DNA of 64,000 nucleotides, taken from Hirudinaria manillensis (lineage: Eukaryota > Annelida > Clitellata > Hirudinida > Hirudinidae). The translations under genes and the position numbers were made by a program. Positions 13,701 to 26,934 of the stretch are shown one piece after another (the stretch's first letter is position 1; each line of letters begins with the position of its first letter). The DNA lies in the NCBI GenBank assembly GCA_034509925.1, contig CM067526.1:7492744-7556743 (forward strand), written 5' to 3'. Below the pieces are notes generated by a model. That model was not told where the DNA came from, searched no databases, and was given only the letters and a program-made list of their open reading frames with translations.

Positions 13701-14257
13701 ACAATAAAAATAAAAAGTTTTTCCCAAAGATCCTAAGTGTGGAATTTTTAGAAGTTCAAAAGATTTTCAGTGAAAGTGTTCCTATGAAGACAGTCAAAAA
13801 AATTAAAAATTCCAAGTTATTGGAATGTTTCACAACGTTTGTTAACAAGAGTTTTAGCAAATTTAATTTTTATAATAATGTTGTGGTCTTTTTCAGGAAG
13901 AAACACTCTCTGAGAAAAGAAGGTGGAATTCATTGGAGGGAGAAATTTCTGTTTTATGGAACACAACACCAATCTGTGAATGCCATTTGTCTTCAAGGCT
14001 TCGTTAATATTGACGTACCTACAAGCAGAAGTGTATGCTTTGCAGAAGATGCGTCATTCTTTCTAGACGACCCTAATTATGACCGGATGTTCCTGGCAAA
14101 AGTAATTATTGGGGAGTTCATTGAACCATCTAAAATTCCTTCCTCTACTGCAAATTCTGAGAAACACGTCCTTAGCTTAGATTTTAACTTGAAGCCATCT
14201 ATTTATGTTATCTGTGACAATAGTCAAGCTTATCCAGAATATCTTATTGAATTTTGA
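10743..14257 (+). CDS. PARP13/ZAP-like CCCH-WWE protein with degenerate PARP domain (Y-C-I)
   Basis: Tandem paralogue of the gene at 2041-5308. Exons: 10743-10991, 11100-11306, 11446-11993, 12197-12380, 12668-12864, exon 6 from 13572, exon 7 about 13718-13836, and 13897-14257. Exon 1 starts with an ATG and encodes an N-terminal domain of the ZAP/PARP12 type. Five CCCH fingers follow, the first split by intron 1, then two WWE domains and a PARP fold. Two of the three catalytic residues are replaced: FHGT reads FYGT (Tyr, 13955-13957) and SYFA reads VCFA (Cys, 14036-14038); only the third, Ile in PSIYVICD, remains. NAD transfer activity is therefore unlikely, as in vertebrate PARP13/ZAP, an RNA-binding antiviral factor. 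Exon 6 has no GT where gene A has its donor and runs into a TAA at 13699, so exon 7-8 joining is uncertain. It could be a truncated protein, an alternatively spliced gene, or a decaying copy. Confidence 0.8.
11446..12380 (+). repeat. Homogenised segment, copy 2 (exons 3-4 of PARP gene B)
   Basis: Counterpart of 3071-3997. Both copies of exon 3 are 548 bases long. Amino-acid differences cluster at the two ends of the segment, and the middle is identical at the nucleotide level. The gene B copy of exon 4 is six bases shorter near its end (184 against 190), where similarity breaks down. Confidence 0.85.
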
Positions 14258-15524
14258 CCCTGATTCTACAAAATGATCAGGAGCTTTTACTGCAAGAAAA
14301 CAAACTTTTGCAAAATTGTATTAAACTGGGATAAAATAATATTTTCCAGCAATTACTCCTCCAAGAAAAGATTTTAAACTTTAAGCTAGCCCTAACACCT
14401 TGTTCTCCATTGGAAGCACATTTGCTCATTTTGTGTTTCTGATGTATGTTCAGACTAAATTGCTTCGCAGATTTTATTAAAACTGAAATATACGTGATTG
14501 ATGTGCATAGTAAATACCTATCGGACACCAGGAAACCCTAAACGTCATCATAACGAACTTCTGAACATGAATAAGCACAAGCCATCGACAGCAGGGACTA
14601 CAAAACCAGTCAAAAACCTTAACTTGGCTGACTCTCACTTCTGGTCACCTCAAAAACAAAACTTTGGCAATGCATTAGCAACAGACTCCTTGACAGCAGT
14701 TTTGGAAAATTAGCCAAACAATAAATAAATACAGAAACTATACTTGAAGTAAGCCAATATTTGGAAAACAGACATTAAACAACGCTGGAATCAGCACTCT
14801 CCCAACCACCAGACCCCGTAAGGTCCGTGCAATCTCCACTCCATTTGACAACAGGATTCATCTTATGCCAAACAAGACTCTTACCGAGAGATGACTCATA
14901 AAGTAGAAATGCCGGGTTTGGCATTGGCGGCAATCCGAAGTCTCGGCCTTAGTAAGGACGCTTAGCATCGGGTCATATAGAAGCAGGCTTGCAGAAGATA
15001 ATCTTTATCGAGTGGAAGGAATCGCTGGAAGAACTTCTCAACATGAAAAGAGTCGTTGGCAACCAGATTAGGAGAACATAAAACCATGAATCAAGGCAAC
15101 ATATGAGCTACGTCACAAAGATATGCCTTGTCAACACGGACTCGAGTCATGCTTTAAAATGAAGTTATAAGAAGGGACGTCACCATCGCTATTACCAACA
15201 AAATAATTAGTCGTAGAGTGTGTTTAGTGTACAACAGAAAATAGATTCTATAGAATAGAAAATAAAACTGAAACATTTTTAAGCAATGTCAAAATGGGTC
15301 CGGGCACCCGGAACCCATAAAAAACAAAATCCTTAACAAGGTGTCTCAGCATTTCATGATTTTGGCAATGCAATTCATCAAAATAATATAATATCCCTCA
15401 CAGAATGATCGGATTGGATGGACAAATCGACAATACCAGCGACAGCTGGCCAATGAACAAATTTTAACCAAAATTAAATCAATCAAGCAAACAAAAATCA
15501 AATTTAGTCAGGCAACTGATGACT
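14258..15524. other. Intergenic; possible degraded repeat
   Basis: No supported gene. From about 14500 to 15300 the sequence is less AT-rich than the surrounding spacer and contains broken open frames, as in an eroded mobile element, but I could not recognise a family. Confidence 0.35.
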
Positions 15525-17912
<2,388 letters not shown>

Positions 17913-18340
17913 ATGAAACAATCAATCATATTATGTATTATTTTGGCCTTTGCGCAATTAGAAGTTTTGAACTCTACATTGGTCGGGTGAGAAATTATCA
18001 GCTTTAAAGTCGAATTTAATTTTTTTTGTTGATTTATACTTAAAATTAAAATAGAGATGATGAAGATCTGGAGAAACTTTTGAGAGACTTCTTAGCAGTT
18101 CTTCGATCGAATGCTAATGAATTTATACCAAAAAGAGAAAAAGATCGATTAAGTCCAAATGGATTAAAAGAGGAACTACCAATTCTGGTTGGATTACATT
18201 TTAATATGACTTTATATTACAACCGTGACATGTCGGATAAATGTGCCACAACGAACCATTCCTTAACTTATTATTCCTTAATACAACCATTATTGGATTT
18301 CTTTGTGTATAATAATAAATTCATTTGTAAAGCTCTATAA
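17913..18340 (+). CDS. Small secreted protein, or 5' exons of the downstream trypsin gene
   Basis: Exon 1 (17913-17986) starts with ATG and encodes a typical signal peptide: MKQS, then hydrophobic ILCIILAFAQL. It ends at GG|GTGAG in phase 2. Exon 2 (18055-18340) follows a TAG acceptor in matching phase and reads to a TAA, for a total of 119 residues with two cysteines after the signal peptide and a charged, probably helical start (DDEDLEKLLRDF). I do not recognise the family. The trypsin gene just downstream lacks a signal peptide in the exons I can see. An alternative donor at about 18304 (phase 0) could join this part to a cysteine-rich candidate exon at 18710-18783 and then to the protease. 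Coding nature is likely; whether it ends here is uncertain. Confidence 0.5.
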
Positions 18341-18983
18341 ACTTGAACGTACTAGGCAATAGGAGCGACTAGAAAAACTGAGAATAATTTCATTCCGTCT
18401 GGAGAGGGCAAAAATGCCGAACGTCTGCTGTCATTTTTTGCACCTCAGCACTAACCAGGGGAAGGGGAACAGCCGAGCTATTGCGATCCCCCAAAATTAA
18501 GAAATTAACCAGCGCTTGTCATGGTTGACGATGAAGATCGAAATTTCTGAATTTATTTCGAATGACGAAAGGAACGAATGTTGTCGTTTATCAATGTCCG
18601 CTACATTTTAACTGGGCGATTAGTACCGTGGTCCCACGACTGTTTTCGTATGCGAAGCGAGTGTGGCACTAGCAGTCTCTTTAGTTTAAATGTGACTTAC
18701 CTTTTAGAGTGTTCTAAATGTGTCTCGCATGGATGCAATTGGAAAGCAAAATACACCTCATTCGGAGTATGCTGGGGATCTTGGTCAGAGATGTTTCTGT
18801 TGATATTTGATGCTAAACTTGAGAGTATCATTCATGCATGTACATTGTACACCGATCCCTCCTTGAATAATGATCAGTAAAAATATAGCTTTAAAATAGA
18901 GCGTTGATTAACTTGTACATTACCACTAGTATTTTTCAGAAAATGGTAAAGAAAAGCTAAAAATTAGTTGTTATTTAATTTAG

Positions 18984-20095
18984 AGTAGGAGAAAGAATCC
19001 CAAAGAAGTGACCTTTCTTTGTGGTCGAACTCAAAAGTCGGAGGCGTTCGACAAAAGAATAATCGGGGGTCATACGGCAGTACCGCATTCCTGGCCTTGG
19101 CAAGTTCGTCTTCAAAGGAACAGCATGGTGTTCCAGCAGAATTATTTCAAGGATATTTGTGGAGCCACTATCATCTCTCCTAAACACGTCTTAACGGCAG
19201 CTCATTGTTTGTACGTTCTTTTAGCAAAAATTCGAACTAAAAACATTTATAAATCGTGCTGCTACAACTCATCCTTATAGTTTTTGTGACGTTTTAAAGA
19301 TGGGATCCAAGAACAAACAAGAAAGACGAGTATTCAAAATATCGAGTGATAGCTGGAGATCATGATAAATCCACTGATAAAGACGGGTCAACTCAAACAG
19401 AGGCCGTACAAAGCATCATCTTGCATCCTAGTTACATTGCCTCGCCTTCGAGAAATGACATTGCTATTTTAGTATTAAAAAACGCTTTGAATTTCAACGA
19501 GAACATCAGCAGCTGTTGTCTTCCGGAGGAAAATCCAACAAAGGAAAAGTTCTGTTATGCAACTGGATGGGGAGAAACTGAAAAAGGTAATCTCCGAACA
19601 GCAAATGAAGTTAAATGCAATAAATTAAACCGAAAATTCTTTGCAGGTCAATCTGACCTTCTCAAGCAAGTGAGACTTCCATTATTTTCAAATGAAGAGT
19701 GCAGCCAAATGTTTTACGGTCAGACGATAGGGGACAATGTGATATGTGCTGGCTACAAGGAAGGAAACAAGGACACCTGCCAAGGTGACAGCGGAGGTCC
19801 GCTAGTCTGCCTTGACAACAACAGATGGGTTTTAGAAGGCATCACAAGCTGGGGCATCGGTTGTGCTCTTCCTCAGAAACCCGGAGTCTACACTAAGGTT
19901 GTTTCTTATCTCAGCTGGATAAAATCTAATATCGAAGGTGAGATTACTTATAGTATAACATTTAAGCAAATATTTGATACGAATTCTATTTTTTCTTTTT
20001 ATTTATTTATCTTTTTCATCATCTTCCGGGTTCATACAGTCGATATGTGTTTATTTAGAAATTTGGTCAAACGTATCTTTAAATTTGACACTTAA
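18984..20095 (+). CDS. Trypsin-type (S1) serine protease, 5' end unresolved
   Basis: Exons about 18984 (or 18989)-19210, 19300-19586, 19647-19937 and 20040-20095, phases consistent. A conserved cleavage site, RIIGG, begins the mature chain. The catalytic triad is complete: His in LTAAHC (split by intron 1), Asp in NDIAIL, Ser in QGDSGGP. The residue six before the active Ser is Asp (DTCQGDS), with Gly in SWGIGC and KPGVY, which predicts trypsin-like cleavage after Lys or Arg. A secreted enzyme is expected, but the signal peptide must come from an upstream exon. The best candidates are the signal-peptide exon at 17913 and a four-cysteine exon at 18710-18783, whose end phase fits a start at 18989. 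The last short exon adds 17 residues after the usual end of the domain and is less certain. The intron at 19587-19646 is only 60 bases. Confidence 0.88.
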
Positions 20096-21174
20096 CACTT
20101 GAGAATTGCTATCTATTCGTAAAGGCCATATTTCTGTCGGAATTTGAGTGGTTATCGCTGCTCTCATTAGCAATCTGAGTCAGATAATTTGACTGACAAC
20201 TTTTGTCTCTGCAGGGTATTATAAATAATCTTAACCAACTTTATTAACGCTCGTACTAAAAAAAGCTCCAAAACTATATATATATGTATATATATTGGAT
20301 ATAGGTAATGGAATAATAATTGATTATACAGTATTAGAGCGGAGAAAAAAAAGAGACATCCAACAGGCAAAGCAATCTTGTATCTAATTTGATTGTAGAA
20401 TGCAGCAAGTGCATCAAATGAAATCAAACTTATCAAATAACTTACAAATTACTCTAAACTCTAAACTTGTGCAGAAACATTACATACACCCTGTTATTTT
20501 CAAGATTCGTTTATTCCAAACTAATAGACTAAATTAAAAGACTGAAAAATAAAGTTTAACTAAAGTTAAAAGACTAAAAGAAAAGTGCAATAATGAAGCA
20601 TTAGATAAAAAAACATAAAGTGTTTTTATTTTTTCAACTATGAACAAATTCGTCAAACTTCTCGCGAGCACGAATTCGTCACTTTTTTGTATGTTTCAAT
20701 GTATAGCCAATTTTGTGTTGCCTCGTAATAATCTTAACCTAAATAATTGCTATCAAAATAATTTAAAATTGCTGAGCGCTCCATTGAATTCTTTTATTAC
20801 ATTAAGTATTACATCTCTTTCAGTTTCAACTATCTCACAAGTCAAGAAATTTTCGCATACCAGGATACAAATCAGCGAAATTACTCACGAATTGAGTTCA
20901 TAGCCGTCGAGCTGCTGACAATGCTCGTCACATTTCGTCAAGCTGGGATTTTAGGGTCGTGATCATGTGCTATGCCTAATAGTCTCATATTAGTATGGCA
21001 TAACAAAAGCAATTTGTCTCTGAAGGAAACTTTATATTCTTGCGCGTTGATGATAGAAAATGGTTTTAAATTCTGTGTTTTTTTGCTTGATTTGGGAAAT
21101 TGAAATGACTTTTTTAGACAGTCAAAAATTCCTCTTAAATGTATAATTAAGGCTCGAACTGAGAATTAAAATCT
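20096..21174. other. Intergenic, no gene seen
   Basis: Very AT-rich spacer between the trypsin and transporter genes, with a short TA-rich stretch near 20274-20296. A frame at 20640-20903 has no domain signature or splice context and was not accepted. Confidence 0.45.
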
Positions 21175-23079
21175 ATGCTGGAATCTCAAGAGGAAAAAAT
21201 GGTCCAAGACATCGAAAACGTAGTCGAAGGAAACTCTAACAATAACGATTTCGACTCGGAACCCAAGTCTGACAAACAGTATAAGAGAATGGAGAATGGA
21301 CAGAAATGCAAATTTAACAAAAACGTTATTTCGGCCGAGTTTATGTTTTTCTTATTTAAAGTTGCTGAGGGAATTTTGGAGCCCAGTACAAGTTTGTATC
21401 TTTACGACAGCGTTTGTCTCAACCTCTTTCCGGACTCTGACTACAACCACATCTGCATAAATTTATCGAACGATCTCGGTAAAGAAATTCGTGTCCAGGA
21501 GATGGCTGCTACATATATGGCTCATTATAAAGTATGTCCTGTTTGTTTTTTTTAATACTTTTACACTATATCTTGTTTTGTAATAAATGCGAGCTTTTCG
21601 AATGTATTTCACCATTGCCTTTTGAAATAAATTGGAGATGCATTCAAACTGTTGCAGCTCCTTGTTAACCTGCCTGCGATGGTGACAGTTCTTTGCTGTG
21701 GAATGTGGAGCGACAAAGGGGGCAGAATAACACCGATCATATTCACCTGCTTAGGCACCTCTCTGACATGTATCGCTTTCATGCTTAGTTCCCTGAAAAT
21801 CTTCTGGGAATCGCCAAATCTTGTCATTATACTTGTGGGGTCCGGTCTGAGGGGGGCGTTTGGCAGATCAGCTGTCATGACAATGACTGTAAACAGCTAT
21901 GTCTCTGACCACAGTCCTCTCCATGCACGCACCACTCACCTCAGCAATTTAATAGCTATGAGTAATTTTGGATACCTCTTAGGATCGTCCGTTTCAGGCA
22001 AGCTTATGGAAAAGATAGACTCCAGCTTTGTCTTCTTGATCGTCATAATTTTAGAAGCCACTGCGGTATTATTAGCGTACTTCTTAATGTCAGAGAACAA
22101 ATATGCGGATCACTCAAATTGCGAGAAAGAAGAAAACTCAAGAGTAGATACTAATGAAGTCGAAAGACTTCCTTTGATAAGAGAAAGAGATTGCCGAACG
22201 GCGCAATACCAAACAATAGCGGCATTTGAAGATACCATCCCAGAAACAGAAAATCTTAACCGTGAGGATTATCAACCTTCAATTGATTTTGTTCCTAGAG
22301 CCCATTCTCGAGATTTAGAGGAAGCAATTTGTTCAACGAGATCTAATAGTGACTGCGTTCGAGGCCAAGATCAAGTCATGGCGGAAGAGAAAGAAAGAAA
22401 TGGTCCCACATTCCCAGCAACCCCGGGAAATCACATCAGGCGACTTTTTAGAATTGCAGATTGTGCTTCTGTATTAGTAAAAAGAAGATCTAGTCATAAC
22501 AGACGCATGTTATTGTTGCTATTCTTGGTCCTTTATTTTCACCAGATGAACAAAAGTGGCGAAGGCGACATCTACTTGCTATACGTCAAGAGATCTCCTC
22601 TGAACGTCAGCAAGGCAACTTATGGATATCTCGTGTCGGGAAGTTATGCATCAATGGGTTTATTCGCTTTCATTGTACCAAAGATGTTTAGTTTACTCAA
22701 ATGGCAGGTGACGGATGGCACATTGGCCATAGCTGGGATTGTTTTCAAAATGGGAAGTCTCATCCTTCTGTGTTTTTCGGGAGAGGCGTGGATACTGGCA
22801 ATTGTATCTTTCCTCATTGGAGCAATATCATTGACCGTTTCTTCTGCCAGATCTTTGGTGAGCAAAATCGTTGAACCACAGGAGCTAGGGAGAGCTTTTT
22901 CTCTAATTGCCAGTGGAGAAACTCTCTGCAACTTTCTAGGCTCATTGGCATACACGTCGATATATCGAGCTACGACGCACATTAATCCTGGAGTGAGCTT
23001 TTTAGCAGAAGCAGGTGTATATGCCATACTAATGTTCATAATGGTGTATGTTTCTCTGCAAGTGAAGCTTTCCAATTGA
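21175..23079 (+). CDS. SLC46-like major facilitator transporter
   Basis: Two exons, 21175-21531 and 21658-23079, joined in phase 0, give 592 residues. The family includes the proton-coupled folate transporter and lysosomal or plasma-membrane solute carriers. The protein has a charged cytosolic N terminus, a first helix with FLFKVAEGILEPSTSLYLYD, an extracellular loop with cysteines, and then the MFS signature loop GMWSDKGGR between helices 2 and 3. Helix pairs such as VFLIVIILEATAVLLAYFL end the first half. A long acidic cytosolic loop of about 150 residues separates the two six-helix bundles; the second begins near LLLLFLVLYFHQMNKSGEGD. The order and the GxWSDxxGR motif fit SLC46. The substrate cannot be told from sequence. 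Both splice sites are canonical, and the ATG is the first in frame. Confidence 0.85.
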
Positions 23080-23342
23080 ACTATTGACTATAGAGGAACC
23101 ACTCAGGCCAAGTTAAAATTAGAGAGGCTTTGTGTTGCTTTCAACTATATTACAATCATTTCAGTCATGTTGTACACAATAAAGCTTGCAAATCTATTTA
23201 CTCCTGAGAAAAAGGAATCAACAATTGCAACTGTGAGGTTACAATTTTAGTTGTCACTGGTGAAAGGCATCAAAAATACTTTATGACATGATTATTAACT
23301 AATGTCAATAAAATATTACCAAATTAATTATAAACTAGCAAC

Positions 23343-25897
23343 TTAATATCCTAGAACATCAGATTTGGTGAATTCCCAATGCTCCCTAAGAAATGTTTTG
23401 ATTGAATCTTCAGCAAAGATGTAGTTGATGCTGTTGTAACTCAACTTCCAAAGGTCTTTCTTATCTAATTTGAATGTACTACTGGCTAGGAAGAATTCTT
23501 TGGTCAAAGTTGTTGAAAATATGCCTTTATCATCAGTCTGTACAAAAATTACATCAATAAATATTCATAACTAAATAATAAATTTTAAAAAAATATTATT
23601 TCATCTTCACCAACTCCCACCATACATATAAGTTCAAAGTGCATTCTAACATAAAAAACAAGAGAACAAGGACTATAAAAGTATATCAATAGTGCTAATA
23701 ATTAGCATAAGAGATTTCATCAAAGGTTTCATCTATAAAGATAGACTATTAATATAATCAAATTATCTTAATATAAAACAATGTAATAAATACAATCAAA
23801 ACTAACACAAATGGATATAGGCTGAGATCTTTCAATCCAAAACTCAAGCTGATGTTCTTCAAGTGAAGGCACTGTACCACCCATTACATTGGAAGTGAGG
23901 CAAAGTTCTACAAAATATTATTTGCTGTGACAATTCCATTATTGGTAGGTCTTTTTAATTCATTTTAATTTTGCTGTGGATGCGTATATCCAGAGTGATT
24001 CGGAAGCTTATTCTAAATGGCATTTCTTAATGGTTGGAACAAATACTATCAAGCAGAATATCATTATTTACTATGTTAACAGACTCTAGAAGAAACCAGA
24101 ACAATGTGATTTGCAAGAGTCCATATAATCAGGGAAGAAGCATTTGAACTGAATTTAATGCTTGAGACAAATATCAAACTAAATCTAAATAAAATATTTC
24201 TAACCTATAGGAATTCTATGCATATTGACATGCTCAATAAATTTGCTGCATCCTTCATATTTTGGTAGCAAAAATGTTGCATGTCCAATCCTGTCAGGCA
24301 GGACAGAAAGAAGGGCTTCTATTTCATCTATTCTGTCTGGTATCTAACGATAAATCATTAAATTATTATGTTATAATATTACTATCTAAAATTTGAGATC
24401 CATGACAGAACTTGAATTTAATGGCATTACAATCATTTGCATACAACTACCACATTTTACCTTAATTTCAAATCAAAAATGTTATTGTTACACATGCTAA
24501 TGTGTAGGGAATCCCCACATAATTCATTTGAGCTTGAAGCTCTATTATTCTTTCCTGCATCTCAGCTGCTCTTATTGTTAATTTATTGGTGAAATTAAAC
24601 TACTTCTAACTGCTCTTTGATTCAGTGGTTTTGTAATAAAACATCTGACTTTAAGCTTCTTGTCTGACAACTTTGTCAGCAAGCAGTGAATTTATTGGAC
24701 AATAGTATGTAACCAATTTTCAAACTTACTTCAGCAAGATGAACTGTCAGTTTGAAGTGATTTTCTTTGGCTGCCTTTAAGACTGGAATGAAGTCAATGA
24801 CATCTTTTGTCTTTAAGTAATAATGTTAATCATAATCCTATTTATTATTGTTGCAATCCTTAAAATATTTAAACCATCAGATAATAACAAATAGAAGTAA
24901 TATCTAATTCTATGCAAGAGAATATTTCTTAAATAATAAAAGCAGGAGTTGCACTATGTTGATGTCTTTCAAGTACCAAAAACTTAAATAATCCTAGACA
25001 AATATATATATATATATTAAAAAAATTATATATTATATATATAATAAAAATTATGCCTCAAAATAAAGGAAAAATTCAATTAACCAAATTCAACAATTAC
25101 CTCAGGGTTTCCACTGAGGTCAATCCCAACAATTAATGAGCCATTCAAGATGGAGCCTCCATTCTGAATGTAACTGTCCCTGTAAAACTTGGCCAGCTCC
25201 AAGTTTTCCCAAGCATCCTGCAGTGACCTTCCTCTATCAATTGATATGATTACCCTAACAATTATCAATCCTGCTGCACATGCTACTGAGTCTTTAATGG
25301 CTGATAAAACACTTTCTATGTACGACTTTTTGGTCATCCCCGTATTTGCATTTGCCTTGGGTGTTGTTCGAAGCTCAAGATATTTGACATTTTCATTAGC
25401 AAAGTCTTCTATTACATCCTTGGTTATCTTCAAAAGATAAAAATTATTGAAGTTAATGGTTTGTCTATGTGATCTTGTGCAAATAAATGATAAAACATAA
25501 TTTAACGCAAAGTGTCTTAAATAACTTGTAACATAACTGACCATATAGATCACCTCGTTATTGTTGCATAATTCATGCAACAACTCGAACACTTGAAAAC
25601 ATCTGCAAGATCGAATAAATTTTTAAATCCAAGTTCACAACGCCTTGTAAATACCAAAAATTCGAACGAAGCCAATGAGTTTATCTCCTGCAACACAATC
25701 TCTGTTTTCCCTGACTTTTCCAATAATTTTTTAATTGTCTCCTTGCTGCACGAACCACCGAGATGGGCATGGAGCTCCTAACCGTTTTCACGGTTTAATA
25801 AGTGATGTAAATTGGTTTTATTCGTTAATGTCATAACGGCATCACAAATACAAATTTGATTTACAATCTTGGGCAACTTTTTGCAAAAATCTTCCAT
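23343..25897 (-). CDS. ADAL: Adenosine deaminase-like protein (N6-methyl-AMP deaminase, ADAL/MAPDA type), one apparent frameshift
   Basis: A cytosolic zinc hydrolase that deaminates N6-methyl-AMP to IMP. Exons on the minus strand: 25897-25865, 25777-25542, 25427-25101, 24810-24730, 24343-24205, 23907-23807 and 23537-23343. Family motifs appear in order: LPKIELHAHLGG (first metal-binding HxH, across intron 1), YLELRTTP, GIDLSGNPE, LTVHLAE (metal-binding His), DRIGHATFL (HG/HA motif), LCLTSNV, and ICTDDKGIF (metal-binding Asp pair, across an intron). Phases agree at every junction. The second exon changes frame once: the reading passes from DLADVFKC into FELLHELCNN at about 25589, and one extra T there would restore a protein of about 370 residues. 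This is either a sequencing or assembly error in a T-run or a real inactivating deletion; the otherwise intact gene favours an error. Confidence 0.9.
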
Positions 25898-26934
25898 TCA
25901 TAAAACAATCAACAACAAACAGCCACACATGATAACAACCGGCAAAATCTTTGTAAAAAAAAGTATTGGCTAATTAAGTGTAACAACTACTCATCATTTG
26001 AAAAAATGTAATCCGAATCTAGAAAAAATGTTCTACTTTAAAAAACCTCGCATAAGGTTTCTTAGTGAGTTTTGCTAAATGCAGTTAAATTTGAGATGCG
26101 AAATTAGGATTAATATATTATGATGAACATTATAATAACTTATATATAAATTCAGTAACTCACTATTAGAAACAAATCATCTCTTGATTCCAGGGCTTCT
26201 GGGCCTTGGGGCGGCAATAAGACTTGAGGCAAAGAAAATGAAATGTAAACTGCACCATCGAATCAATCATTAGATACGTAGTCATTCCAAACCAAGTACG
26301 GTGGAGTAAGAGCTTGCGAGATGTTCTACGCCATTTAAACACGTTCGAAACGGTGTTCATGTCACCTTAAATAAGTAGTAATAGTTATATCATTTCTTCT
26401 ACAAAAAAAATATTATCTTATTATTCGATTAATCAGTATCCATCAACTTTTGAAATTACTTCCAGCATTTCATATCAACAATCCACCACCCCATTCTGGT
26501 CATATTTCATTAACCGACAGAGTGCGACACTACGCCCTACATTTTTAAGTCAGTAACAAGATACACTACGGCAATAATAATTTATTTAACAATTTCCAGC
26601 TCATACACATAAAAATTCATCTTTAAGCCTTAGATATCACTCATAAATTTACATAACTAATAACTTATGTTTTTCAAAATATCCCAAGCAATATAGCAAC
26701 TGATTAACTCATGGCCATGTGATTGCAATTTCAAAACAATGTACATTTTAACAGTTAGCATCACATTAACACCATCTCTTGGAAAACAAAACCAAACAAT
26801 ATTCAGAAATGTTTGAACACACTACAATCACGTAAAAGATCCTTCTTGCCCACTTAGAATTTTAGAAAAGATGACAATATTCTTCTGCTAGAGGTTGGCA
26901 AATTGAAGACAAGTAAATATTGTGGGTCAGAGAT
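25898..26934. other. Intergenic, no gene seen
   Basis: AT-rich spacer between two minus-strand genes. It should contain the ADAL promoter and the GALNT 3' UTR. No exon or RNA gene is supported. Confidence 0.45.

Noticed and set aside
18578..18880. 100-codon frame read as a separate small protein
   Set aside because: Its Cys-rich part is better explained as a splice-bounded exon (18710-18783); the rest lacks coding features.
20640..20903. 87-codon plus-strand frame
   Set aside because: No domain, no splice context, low-complexity composition.
22644..23075. Minus-strand 143-codon frame
   Set aside because: Antisense shadow of the SLC46-like transporter exon.
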